NCBI GenBank assembly: GCA_963693315.1 | Contig: OY856188.1 | Coordinates: 214,776,453-214,840,452, forward strand | Length of the DNA stretch: 64,000 nt | From: Diogma glabrata | Taxonomy: Eukaryota > Arthropoda > Insecta > Diptera > Cylindrotomidae | Reading direction: 5' to 3' | Shown: positions 49,346 to 60,960 of the stretch, piece after piece | How positions within the stretch are numbered: position 1 is the stretch's first letter | How the letters are laid out: every line of letters starts with the position of its first letter | Program-made: the position numbers and the translations under genes | The notes under the pieces: model-generated | Told to the model about the DNA's origin: nothing | Databases searched by the model: none | The model's input: the letters and a program-made list of their open reading frames with translations, nothing else

Positions 49346-51316
49346 TTAAGCCAATCCCAACAACAATACCAAGTTGTAGATTAAATGTAGTTTTTGACCA
49401 AAAGTTGTATTTATTAGAAGATGTTTTGAGAAAATATAACGACCGGCCTTATTTTAAATTAAAAAATATAAAGGGGCTGAAATCTCACAGCTCTGAGATA
49501 TCAAGACTTTGGTCTGGGTTAAGGATTTTGATATAGTTTTCGGCAAAAAACTTTTATGGTGACATTGTTTTTAGTTTTAGGCAGCGATGTATATCAAAAA
49601 TAAAACTCTTTGTTAAAGCACAAGTATTTTTTATCTCTGTTTAGTAATTTATTACAAAACAAACACAGAATATTAATACGTTGCCGCAAAATTATAACAG
49701 ATCATAGCTTAATATAACTTAATGAAAAGATAATACAGCCAGCAAAAAAACCTTAAAAACCTCTCCATTTAGCGTTTCAAGAAAATATTACAGAATCAAA
49801 AATTCATTTTTCTTTCAAAATTTCAAAAGTATTCTAAAAATTATAATAAAATCAAAAATTTAAACTTTTTTTTAAACTTCTAAAAACATTCCAAAAATTA
49901 TTACAAAATCAAGGATTGAAGCTTTTTTCAAAATTCTTAGAATATTGCAAAAATTATAACAAAATCAAAAATTGAAACTTTTTCCATTATTCTTAAAATA
50001 TTGCAAAAATTATAACAAAATCAAAAATACAAATTGTTTTGCAATATTCCAAATATTATAATAAAATCTAAAATTTAAATTTTTCAAAATTTCAAAAATA
50101 TGGCAAAAATTCAAACAATTTCTTTTCAAAATTTTCAAATTTTCCAAAAATTATAACAAAATCAAAAGAACAAACTTTTTTCAAAATTCCAAAAATTATA
50201 ATAAAATCGAAAATTTAATCTTTTTAAAAATTCTAAAAATATTCCGAAAATTCTTAAAAATCAAAAATTGAAACTTTTTTCAAAAGTCCAAACAAAAATT
50301 ATAAATTATTGTTTCTTAATTCACAAATTCAAAACTACAAACTTTTTCCAAAATTCTGCAAATATTGCAAAAATTATAACAAAATCAAAAATTCCAACTT
50401 TTTTTAAAATTCCAAAAATTATAACAAAACCAAAAACACAAACTTTTTTCAAAATTCCAAAAATTATGATGAAATCAAAAATTTAAACTTTTTCAAAATT
50501 TTAAAAATATTCCGAAAATTTTTACAAAATCAAAAATTGAAAATTTTTGCAAAATTCAAAGTTTATTGTAAAATTTCATAATAAACATATTCAAAAATTC
50601 AAACTTTTCAAAAATTCTAAAAATATTGCAAAAATTATAACAAAATCAAGTATTCCAACTGTTTTCAAAATGTCAAAAACATTCAAAAAACTATAATAAA
50701 ACCAAAAATTGAAACTTTTTCGAAAACATTCCGAAAATTCTTACAAAATCAAATATAGAAAATTTTTCAAAATTCTAAAAATATTGCAAAAATTATAACA
50801 AAATCAGAAATACAAACTTTTGTAAAATTCTAAAAATATGTCAAAAATTATTACAAAATAAAAAATTGAAACTTTTTCCAAATCAAAAATTTGAAATTCA
50901 AAATGCTTATTCCAAAATTCTAAAAATGTCGTAAAAATTAAAAATACAAATTTTCATCAAAATTCCATAAATATTCCAAAAATTATAATAAAATTAAAAA
51001 TTTAAACTTTTTCAAAACTCTTAAAATATTCCGAAAATTCTTACAAAATCAAAAATACAAACTGGAAACGCCATTGCGTTCCTGTAGATCCTAAAATTAC
51101 ACAATGTTCAAAAGAATATTGTTTTGTATCAATATATGATTTAACTTAACTTTATTCCGGTCATTATATATTTTTCAGCCACTATTTTAATTGTAGTTAT
51201 CTTCATAAATTCGATCAGCAACAACATTGAATGATAGAAATAAGAATATAATATTAATTGATATTAATAATTAAATATGTACATTGTTTACCTTTTGAAC
51301 AAACTTTTCTGTCAAA

Positions 51317-51431
51317 ACAACCCGCTAAACATGGTGAATCGTTTACGAACCATTTACGAACCGTTTACGAACCGCATTGTTCGTTTACGGTTCGTAAACG
51401 ATTCGTAAACGATTCACCATGTTTAGCGGGA
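51317..51431. repeat. Perfect palindrome with GTTTACGAACC units
   Basis: CCCGCTAAACATGGTGAATC and GATTCACCATGTTTAGCGGG form near-perfect inverted ends 115 bp apart, and the centre is made of repeated CGTTTACGAACC in both orientations. It could be a small foldback element within the LTR. Confidence 0.85.
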
Positions 51432-51949
51432 ACTTATTATTCTTTCCGGTAAAATTCTGTCAAAACAACTTTTTTTGCTTTCGGTAAAAACATCAAATTT
51501 GATGTAGGCGGATATTTTCATAATCTAACTAAAGTACTGGCAACGACCACTGTTCATAATTGAGCGTGTTGGTGTCGATGTTTTGACAGGGGAGTATATA
51601 TATATTCATGTTTTTCTTAGTAAAAATCTCTTATCAAATCATCTGTTTGGGTGATAATACGTGTAAAAGTTATCTCAATTTGTTCAAATTAAAAATAAAT
51701 TTAGTGAATTAAAGTTGGAATATTAAATTAAAATAATAATAAAATAAAATGTGTTTTCTTGCAGTAATGCACTGAGGCTGAGAAATTAAAGGTAGTAGAC
51801 TTAATTTCGTTGTCATTCATATCTTTGTTTCAACAGGTGTTCGAGTCTGTATACGTGACAACGACGCCATTATTTATGCATAAGTTTATATCTTCGTAGC
51901 CTGTTTGTTAGGCAATAATTCAGCAATAGTTAATTCTAAATTACATACA

Positions 51950-52280
51950 ATCAGTGTAATTCTTCAAGATTTGTAATTCCTCAAGATTGTGAGTCGTCAT
52001 CGAGGCCTGTAATTCTTCAAGATTGTGAGTCGTCATCGAGGCCTGTTTGTTAGGCAATAATTCAGGCAATAGTTAATTGTAATACATCAAGATTTTGCAT
52101 CGTCATCGAGGCTTGCTGGTTAGGCAATAATTCAGGCAATAGTTAATTGTAATACATCAAGATTTTGCATCGTCATCGAGGCTTGCTTGTTAGGCAATAT
52201 TTCAGGCAATAGTTAATTGTAATACATCAAGATTTTGCATCGTCATCGAGGCTTGTTTGCTAGGCAATATTAAATTGAAT
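51950..52280. repeat. 70-bp minisatellite in the LTR
   Basis: Units with CATCGTCATCGAGGCTTG and CAGGCAATAGTTAATTGTAA repeat at exactly 70 bp (GATTTTGCAT at 52091, 52161 and 52231), preceded by two diverged partial units. Confidence 0.9.
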
Positions 52281-53242
52281 CATCGAATGCCCAACCTGTT
52301 AAGCAATACGCACTGCTGCTAGTAACCAAGTTCATCATCCAGGTTGTTTGTTAGACAACAACTAATTGTGAATTTCAAATTATCAGTTTAATACATCAAG
52401 ATTTAGTTCATCATCGAAGCCTGGTTGTCAGTCACCAATTGATTGTAAATTTGTCGTCGTCTACCAGACCGTTTCATATTGTCGTCTCAAGATGTCATAA
52501 TTTTAGTTCATAATCGATCATCCAACAATAAATATATAATTATACCATAGACATCACAGCAAAAATTCATCAGCTTGTTACAACTCCAGTAATTTATCAT
52601 CGATCATCCAAACATCAAAGAATACAGTCCACTACTTACTGGAGGCTGTAACACAAACTTTTTCAAAATTCCAACAAATCGATTCGATCGATTCGATATT
52701 TCAGAAATCGATCTCATTTCATGCCATTCAAATAATTAATTTTATTTTTTCCCAAAAAATTAGGTAAAAAAAATGAAAACCATTCTTTTGATACACTTGA
52801 CAACTTTTTTTTGACAAACTTATAATGCAATAATCTAGATTTTGGTCTCACATACCAATCCCGACCATCAAGATTTCTCCAAATTCAATGTTTCTACTCG
52901 TAATCACTCCAAATGAACGTATTTTAAGCCAAAAATATGCAAATTTCCTTGTTTTGACACACTTGACGATTTTTTTGACTTCCGGGACAGCTATCGAACA
53001 CATCATCCTTTCAACTCTTACCATTGAGTAAATCTATTTTTGAAAACAAAATTTTTGAAATCCCAGCGGTTTTCTGGATTTTGTCGGTTGTGACGCCCGG
53101 CATGCAGGCAGACATACATTTTAAATTTTTTGCTTTTTTGGAATCAGTAGGTCCTAAAACGTCGAGAAATGCCAAAAAAAGTGGCGGTAAGAATTTCAAT
53201 TTTGGCTCGAGGATATAATACTTAGGTATTTCAGACCGAAGT

Positions 53243-53894
53243 AATTTCATCAAAGGGTACAATCCATTAAAGATTCGACAATTAAAGGTTTGATTCCTAT
53301 TAATGTTAATCATTATCAACGTGAAGGTCGAACTACAAGAAGAATTTAAAAATTAAGATAAAGCAGTGTGAGTGCCACAAGTCAATTAACAAAAATTTTA
53401 AATACTTTCTTAAGTACATAGTTGTATGAGAGAAAAATATGCATATATGTTCAATGTACATGCAAATTGCGAGTGGATTGATTGTTGTCTTACACAATCT
53501 GGATCATTTGTTTAGAATTCGATACAACCGTGTGATTCGTTATCCCATCTATTATTGTATTTGATCTTTTTGTTTCACTAATAGCTAAAATGGATCATAT
53601 TGTTCTACAAAAATTGAGTAATTATGATCTTGTTTGACTTTTGCGTTGATATGTATGTTAAGGGGAATGTTATTTCTTATTAAGTTCTTATTATTCAGCA
53701 TAACTTGTTTTTATTGTGAAATGATGTTGAGAGGAAAGAAATAATTGACTGTGTGGTTGATGTATGTATTGTTTTTGAGGTGGCAGAGATATATATATGA
53801 AATCTTCGCTGTAAAATAGGACTTGATTTTTTGATCGGAAGATTATATTTTGGAATATCATTGATTACATTATATTTTTAGAGATTAATTCTTT
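53243..53894. other. Gene-free stretch
   Basis: Nothing recognised. Confidence 0.4.
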
Positions 53895-53995
53895 TAAAAT
53901 TTCTGGGACTTTTGTGAGCAATTAAACTCAAGTAACTAAGAAAGCAATTTGATTTTTTTCAATTCAAAGGTATGGTTGGAATTATCTGAGAAAAA
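53895..53995 (-). repeat. SINE body, tandem partial copy
   Basis: About 100 bp repeats 54240-54360 (TTTTGTGAGCAATTAA and TTATCTGAGAAAAAACTCT blocks) without the tRNA-like head. Confidence 0.6.
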
Positions 53996-54119
53996 ACTCT
54001 CAACTGTCATTAGACTCCTATGTTTCGGGAACGTTTTAACATTATTTTGGGGATTTTTCCATTAAAGTTCTAGACAGCACTATTGTGTGATATCATAGGA
54101 TGTGTAATATTTCTATTAT

Positions 54120-54445
54120 AGTCAACATTCTTAGTCACGAGGGAATTGCTATTATTGAGTGCTTCCAATCAATGCGAAATCAATGAGCGACACTTGGTCA
54201 ATTATTGTCATGTATGCGCTTGCATATTTGACAACCTTTGGAAAATTTTAATTATTCCGAATTTTTGTGAGCAATTAAGTAACTTGAAGTAACTTGAAGG
54301 GAGTAACTTGAATTTTTTCAAATCAAAGATATTGTTGAAATTATCTCAGAAAAAACTCTGTTTTTATCTTTTGCGTGTTTCGGTTGGGATTCGAACTCGT
54401 AACCTCATCAGTGCCAGTGAGTTCAAATTCTTTGACAGACAAGCT
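54120..54445 (-). mobile_element. tRNA-derived SINE, copy 2
   Basis: On the minus strand the head has an A-box-like AGCTTGTCTGTCAAAGAA and an excellent B box, GAGTTCGAATCCCAACC (about 54390-54410). The body (54240-54360) and the end with TTTCGCATTGATTGG (near 54175) are shared with copy 1 at 29225-29470. Pol III transcription from the internal boxes is the expected regulation for such elements. Confidence 0.7.
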
Positions 54446-54778
54446 ATGCACTTCCACATTTAAAATATATTTTTGTTTTATCATCAAAACTAGATTTGTA
54501 ACTCTAAATATTGTGACAAAACCATAAACTATGTTTTTAAATATTACAAATAATAACTCCTTGTTTATTTTATTTAGGAATAGTTAGGTATGGTTTTTTG
54601 TGACACATATAAAATAAAAATAAAACTTAAAATCGGCAAATTTTTCTATGAAATCTACCTAAAACAAAACATGAATATACACATTAAATGAGCTTACCAT
54701 CGATTTGATTGCGCGTATTTTAGTTAAGAGGTAAAAAGTAAAGTATTTGAACATTAAGCAGTACATTTGAGCATTAGA

Positions 54779-54985
54779 TGTTTACGTCAAATGAGTCTAT
54801 TCATGCTACTACATGGGATGTCGCCATTGTATCGTCGAATATGACACACAGTTGCAATGTGTTTTATGGTTTGTTGTGGAGCCCCGCAGTCACATTGACG
54901 GGACTCTGAAATGCCCCACTTGTAGAAAGAATCAGCACAACGTCCATGATTTGTTCTTATTCGATTTAGTGCAGTGGTGATATGA
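54779..54985 (-). pseudogene. LINE C-terminal zinc-knuckle fragment
   Basis: The minus strand reads TTALNRIRTNHGRCADSFYK then WGISESRQCDCGAPQQTIKH and IATVC, the Cys/His tail found at the end of many insect LINE proteins. After a frameshift it ends FDVNI and a stop. The upstream part is lost near 54990. Confidence 0.8.
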
Positions 54986-54989
54986 AGCC

Positions 54990-57509
54990 GGTACGGACCG
55001 GTACGCCCGTACCTGTTGTTAACATTTTCAAAATTCGTTAACATTTTCAACCGTACTGGTTGTATTTATATTGTACTGTTTTTTGCTTTAATGGAAATTT
55101 TTTAAAAAAGAGTATTTTTCTTTCAATAAATGGAAATTTCTCTTTTTAAATATTGACTGTAAACAATTTTTATATATTGACTGTAAGTAAACAAAAGTTT
55201 AATATGTAATACATATAAAATCTAGATTAAATTGTGATTTAACGTGCATAGTATATGATGTTTTTAAATTAATTTATATTTATATAATTAATTGTTAAAA
55301 TTTTTCTTTGCTTCAACCTAAGAATGAAAATAATCAATAACAACGCTTAACAGCAAGATGAGAATATTTCTAATTCTATAAATCAAGCGTACTATAGACA
55401 AAAGAAAAATATGATACTTTTGAAACTCCACACTGATCGGAAAAAGCTAGAACGTCTCGTGATGTTGCGTTATTGCATATCATATTTGGAATAATAAACA
55501 ACTTAAAACTATTTTAGAACTAAATAGCAGTGGATTAATGTTGTCAGCGATAATAATGTGGGATAAGATGCCGGTGGTGTTAAAAAGTAAAATCGTAAAA
55601 TTTAGAAAGTGCTAAACCTTTAAACACTTCAGTTGAGTGAAAATCATTACCGCAACCAGATGTCATTTGAAGACCGAACGAGATTACTTACACGAGAAAT
55701 GTAACAAATTGATGGTCTGTGAGCATAACGAAATGCTTACCAAAAAATATCTATATGGGCCTGTCACAAAGAGTAATATCCCTGCAGTGACGCCTTATCC
55801 ATGACTATACCCCCTAGAGACATTTTGCATATTTTTTACATGAATTACAATCGAGATTTACAATAAGTAAATTAAGTAACATCAATTGACAAACAGTCTT
55901 TACAATTATATAATTTTGACGTCGTTGCTGTTCCCCAACGATTTTTTGGATTAAAAAGATTACGATGATTAGATTGCAAATGAAAAGATTGCACATATAA
56001 GAAAAGCATAAATAAATTTAAATGTTTCATGCCTTAATGTGATTGGTTTGAGAAATTAGCTATTATTAAAATAAAAAATTAGATATTATATTATATTATT
56101 AGAAATTAGATATTATAATAAATAATAATACAAGTAACAACGTTTTTTTACGAATAAACCAATTATTGCAAAAACAAGCAATTAATTATTATACCTACAG
56201 TCACCAAAACCACGATTTTTCTGGTATTCCGATTGCTTTCTTGATAGAATTTAAAGACTTGAGACCGATTTTTGTGATTTTTGTTACCATAAATTTTTAT
56301 TTATATTTATTTCTCGGTCCCAAATTTTATATAGCTGTTTTTCTGAACAACTTGAAATTTACCACAGCCATCAATTTTGTTTTCATGCTTATGGAGGTTG
56401 AGTAAATGCTATTTTGTCAAGTTGGTAGTGGTAAAAAAAATGAATCATAAAATTTTTAAAAAAATTGACGGCTACGTTTTACCACATAGCCAAAAACATT
56501 TCGAAAGCTTATCGACAAACAATTGCAAAGAGAACAACGGCTTGCATACTAACGTTACGACCTTGCTCCTTTAGGAATTATACCTATATGTGCTTAACTG
56601 GCTTTAGCTATGGAATAACAGAAATTCCTTTTTATAAATTTTTCCTCTTTTCCGTTCAGTTTGAATTTAGAATTTTTTTGTAATTTTAATTAGAGTGAAC
56701 CTGATAACATCCCTAAAAACAGACCGATCCCATTGGAAAACCGATTACTTTAAACTATATTTTACCAAACCAAATAAATATACCAAATTATATTCTAAAT
56801 ATTAAATAAAATCGATGCTACTTATTTTAAATTTAGTGATATCCATATTTATAAACAATAAAAATGTTTACAAATTAGAAAACTCTATACACATATTCCA
56901 ATCAAATATTATATCGTTCCTCTCTTGAGAAACAAAATAAATCTTTTAATCTGATTTTTTTAATCTTTAAAACCAATAACAGATCACTAACTATACCTAT
57001 TTGACAGGTGAAACCTTTATTGTATTGTTTTTTTCGTTCTGTTTTTATTTATTTTTCTATCAAACCTTTTATTCGAATGACGAAGCTAAAACGCCCTTCG
57101 CACAGAATGTGGTGTTTAAGGAATTTCTGAAATAATATACTTGTTCATATATTTTATTATTTTTTTTTTTAGCAAAAGTCATGTCATTGAAATTTGTAAT
57201 CAGTGTGATATCTGACATTTTTCCTTCGGGAATGATTTGTAATAAAATATTAGAAATTGAAACAATTCTTATTAAAAGGTATGTATAAAAAGGGTTAAGG
57301 AAGTTGACCAAAGACTTTATGTAATTTGTACAATTTTTATAAGATAATGTTGTTTGTCATGTGTATACGAATAAAATCTTTATTTCTTTTACGTTCCCAA
57401 ATTTATTGCATTAATTCTTCGTTTTTATCGTCTTTATTTTAATTTAGCCTATTATTATTTTTACAATTTCTTGACTTTGAAATAGGTGTGTTAAAATCAA
57501 ATTATTATT
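54990..57509. other. AT-rich gene-free DNA
   Basis: At its left edge is a short GGTACGGACCGGTACGCCCG palindromic run (about 54990-55012). Frames of 60-80 codons occur (for example 56166-56405 and 57069-57311 minus) with no recognisable domains. Confidence 0.4.
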
Positions 57510-58907
57510 ACTTCGGTCTGAAAGACCTAAGTATTACATTCTCGAGCCAAAAGTGAAATTATTACCCTCACCTTTTTTGGCATTTCTCGAAGTTTTAGGA
57601 ACTACCGATTCTGAAAAAAGCAAAAACAAAATGTATCTTCGCCTGCCGGCCGGCCGTCCGTCACAACCAATGAAATTCAGAAAACCGCTGGAAGAATTTC
57701 AAAAATGTTTGTTTCTAGAAATAGGTATCTTCAACGGACGATGTGTTCGATAACTGTACCGGAAATGTGTCAAAAAATCGTCAAGTGTGTTAAAACAAGG
57801 AAATTGCATTTTTTTGCTTAAAAACAGTAATTTTAAGTGATAATGAGCAGTAAGTAACCTTGAATTCAAAGAAATCTTGATAGTCGGGATTGGTATGTGA
57901 GACTACAAACTAGCTTATTGCATTATAAGTTTGTCAAAAAATTATTGTCAAGTTTGTCAAAATTTTACCCAATTTTTTTTTTAAATAAAAATAATTATTT
58001 GTATGACATGAAATGTTGTAATTGAACTTGAAATTTGGACATGTACATTTTTGATTTTATTATAATTTCTGAAATATTTTTGAAATTTTGAAAAAAAGTT
58101 TGTATTTTGATTTGGTTATAATTTTTGCGATGTTCTTAGAATTTCGGAAAAAGTTTGAATTTTTGATTTTATTATAATTTTTAGAATATCTTTAGAATTT
58201 TTTAAAATTTTGTGTTATTGATTTTATTATAATTTTTAGAATTTTTGATTAAAGTTTGTTTTTTGTTTTTGTTATAATTTTTGCAATATTTTTAGAATTT
58301 TGGAAAAGTTAGAAATTTTTGGAATATGTTCAGAATTTTGGAAAAAAGTTTCAATTTTTGATTTTGTAATAATTTTTGGAATATCTTTAGAATTCTGAAA
58401 AAAGTTTGTATATTTGATTTTGTTATAATTTTTGCAATATTTTAAGAATTTTGGAAAAGTTTCAATTTTTGATTTTCTTATAAATTTTGCAATATGCATA
58501 TTTAGAATTTTGAAAAAAGTTCCAATCTTTGATTTTGTAATAATTTTTGGAATACGTTTGGAATTTTGAAATTTTAATTTTGTTATATGTCTCGAAACAC
58601 TAAATGGAGAAGCTTTTGAGTAGTTTGGTAAGTGTATCATCTTTTCACAAAATCATATTAATATATGATGATATGTTATTGTTTTCCAGCAACGTATTGA
58701 TGTTTCGTGTTAGTTTTGTTATAAATTTCAAGACAAAGATAAAATACTGATATTTCAACAAAGAGTTTTATGTTTGATATACATCGCTGCCCAAAACTAA
58801 AAACAATATCCTCATAAAAGTTTTTTCCCGAAAACTATATAAAAATCCTTAACCTAGACCGAAGTCTTGATATCTCAGAGCTTGAAATTTCAGTCACTCC
58901 ATATTTT
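57510..58907 (+). mobile_element. Helentron-like repeat family, copy C (1.4 kb)
   Basis: The start is a hairpin, ACTTCGGTCT-GAA-AGACCTAAGT (57510-57532). A GCCGGCCGGCCGTCCGTC microsatellite lies near 57645, then TGTGTCAAAA blocks, then the AT-rich array (about 58040-58580). Near the 3-prime end is AGACCGAAGT (58856-58865), a perfect 10-bp inverted match to the start, followed by the ATCTCA hairpin and ACTCCATATTT. This is the most compact and best-bounded copy. It is non-coding: the frames inside are made by the array. Confidence 0.75.
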
Positions 58908-59920
58908 CCGTAGTGTAGTTTAAGTATATTTAAAAGTATAATAGTACTATTTGACAATAACAAATAAAGTATTAGTTTAGTTTGTCAATAATTGAATAAT
59001 AATCTTAATCAGTATGAGTTGTATAAAATTCTTCAATTAATCTCAATAAATATTGTTAACCAATTGTTATTATTGAAAATAAAAGGGGTCATAAATTAAT
59101 ATTTATGTAATTAAATAATATGATCTCCTCCATAAACAATGAGAGTTGAAATTCTGCGAATGCCAATATGCTAAATATTTCCTGTCATTTGAATTAATTT
59201 CTTTAGAATGTCAAATTGTTTGTCTGGTTATTTAAACGTACAATAAACATAATCCTTAATCCTTTTTGTTATGCTGTCCAAAAAATCTAAACAAATCATT
59301 GTTTTTTTAACTTTTGGACAGTTTTAGTTTTCCATTCATTAAATATGTTCGTCTTTAAAGTTCTGTTTTGGTTTTTTTGTGGTCTTAATCTATTTACCTG
59401 AAAAATTACGATTGTATGGTTTCAATTACAAATCTGATTTTAGGAAGAAAAAAAATCATTTTAAGATAAGACTATTTATTATTGTTCACGTTTTTGTGTA
59501 AGCTGTCAAATGGATATGAGGATATTTTTAAATTAAGGATTCGAAACATACAACATTTTGACTTGAAGTAAAGTGGTGTCACGTTTTAAGCTCTGTGAAG
59601 ATTTTTATAGTAGTAAGGTCGAAAAACTTAGTGTCTCCGGATGTTTCGACTGTAGTGGTTAGTTTCCTAGATATGTACATCATTTCCATGGAATATTATG
59701 CCGTATGTTGAAACATACTTTTGTATAATCAGTTATAGAATTTTTTGAAGTTCGTTAGCTCTTAGTTTAGTTCTCATTGTTTATGGTTCAGAGTAATTTT
59801 TTAATTTCCAAAATTTGTTGTACATGCCAAATTACAACATCTGCCAATATTACTATTACTATATAATCGTTTTTAACATCCATGCTAAATAATAAGAATT
59901 TAAGTTTCTGTTTTATATAT
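58908..59920. other. Gene-free stretch downstream of the cuticle gene
   Basis: Nothing recognised. Confidence 0.4.
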
Positions 59921-59926
59921 TTTATT
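59921..59926 (-). terminator. Candidate polyadenylation signal of the cuticle gene
   Basis: AATAAA on the minus strand, about 165 bp past the stop codon; no nearer perfect signal was seen. Confidence 0.5.
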
Positions 59927-60091
59927 TAAAATGTACCATATATTAACTATATATAATCAAAAATCTTATTATGGTAACTACAGTGACATGACTATTAATG
60001 AAGTTCGTTATTATCTCTCTCGAATTAAAAAAAAAAACTTAACACAAACTATTATGTACAACAATTTAACAATACTTAATGCTTTTAAAAT

Positions 60092-60856
60092 TTAATGGTG
60101 TTGAGTATAAGATTGTCCATCATTATAGTTTAAACCAGGTTGATATCCTGCAATAGATTTTAAAACAGTTGGTTGTTGATGATAGGCTGATTGAAGATTT
60201 TGTTGATAGACAACAGGTTGAGATTGTTGAATTGCAAGTGGTGATACTTGTTTAATAATTTGTTGCTGTGGTTGTTGATACACAACTTGTCGAACTGGTT
60301 GGTAGTTTTTAATAATAGATGACTGTTGTTGTTGCTGGAGTAACACTGGATTATTGATAATGTGTTGTGGTTGCGAATTACCTTTTTGTCCAACAAATTG
60401 ACGTGATACAACAGCATTGAATCCACTATGCGCATCAGCAGAGTAATCTACGGTACGTTGATGTCCATCTGATTCTAATAAAGAATATTGTCCTTTCACA
60501 ACATCACCATCACGTGTTTCATGTTGACTTTTGAAATCTCCGGTTGTAGGATCAGCAACTTCATATTGGAAACTGTATTGTGGATGACCATTATATTCTT
60601 CTTGTTGTTGCTGGATAATTTGTTTCCTCAAGATTGGCTGAGCAAGAGTTTGTAGTTGAACAGGTTGAATGTGTTGGTTTGTAACTAATTGTGGTTGTTG
60701 ATAATATTGTTGTTGATTGATATATTGTGGTTGAATATCAACTGCATTGATAGCTACTATAATAGCTAATAAAAACAAACACTGAAAGAATAAATGTATG
60801 CTAGATTAATTTAATTACTTTCAACTTGTATATATTTTGAATACCTTGAAAGCCAT
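60092..60856 (-). CDS. Cuticular protein of the RR-2 family
   Basis: Two exons are inferred: exon 1 (60856-60845) encodes MAFK and exon 2 (60781-60092) the rest, 233 residues in all, separated by a 63-bp GT-AG intron. A four-residue first exon is typical of insect cuticle genes. Residues 1-18 form a hydrophobic signal peptide for secretion to the cuticle. Residues 19-65 and 134-233 are Gln-rich low complexity. Residues 71-133 are the Rebers-Riddiford RR-2 chitin-binding domain, with [20 protein letters not shown] and [20 protein letters not shown] then [16 protein letters not shown]-2 proteins bind chitin fibres, usually in hard cuticle. The frame is unbroken and this is the only clear host gene here. 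Confidence 0.95.
60782..60844 (-). other. Intron of the cuticular protein gene
   Basis: The donor is AAG|GTATTC after MAFK and the acceptor is CTTTCAG|TGT before the signal peptide core. Phase 0, 63 bp, and AT-rich as expected for a small insect intron. Confidence 0.85.
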
Positions 60857-60925
60857 CTCGTTACGTTTAGGGGTTTTAAGTTTATAAAATAGAAGAACTG
60901 TTGTTTGTTAATCCAAAATACAGAA

Positions 60926-60958
60926 TGATTTAAAATTAAAATTTATTCGCCTTATATA
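60926..60958 (-). promoter_or_regulatory. Core promoter of the cuticular protein gene
   Basis: A TATA box, TATATAAG, lies on the minus strand at 60958-60951. An initiator-like TCATTC has its A at 60926, 32 bp downstream, which is normal insect spacing. The 5-prime leader would be about 70 nt. Both elements are positional inferences. Confidence 0.65.
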
Positions 60959-60960
60959 CA

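Larger units (their letters stand above)
51063..52653. mobile_element. Solo LTR, 1.59 kb, with 5-bp target duplication
   Basis: The segment begins TGGAAACG and ends CTGTAACA, the TG...CA rule, and is flanked by CAAAC on both sides (51058-51062 and 52654-52658). It interrupts the AT-rich array of copy B. A TATA-like GAGTATATATATATTC near 51594 may be a U3 promoter. It carries a palindrome (51317-51431) and a 70-bp minisatellite. No gag or pol is present, so it is probably a solo LTR left by recombination. Length and TSD size suit Ty3/Gypsy or BEL, undetermined. Confidence 0.75.
49466..53242 (-). mobile_element. Helentron-like repeat family, copy B, split by a solo LTR
   Basis: Read on the minus strand it starts with ACTTCGGTCT...ATACCTAAGT at 53242 and ends with the ATCTCAGAGCTGTGAGAT hairpin and CAGCCCC near 49470. 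The AT-rich array (49790-51060) is continuous with that at 52655-52680 once the solo LTR at 51063-52653 is removed. The 3-prime subterminal repeat has one change (AGACCAAAGT). Confidence 0.75.

Noticed and set aside
51594..51610. TATA box of a host gene
   Set aside because: It lies inside the solo LTR and has no downstream open frame; at most it is the LTR's own promoter.
58272..58640. 122-codon minus-strand frame rich in KIITKSKIETFF repeats
   Set aside because: It is the antisense reading of the AT-rich minisatellite in copy C. A similar frame occurs at 50268-50486 for the same reason.
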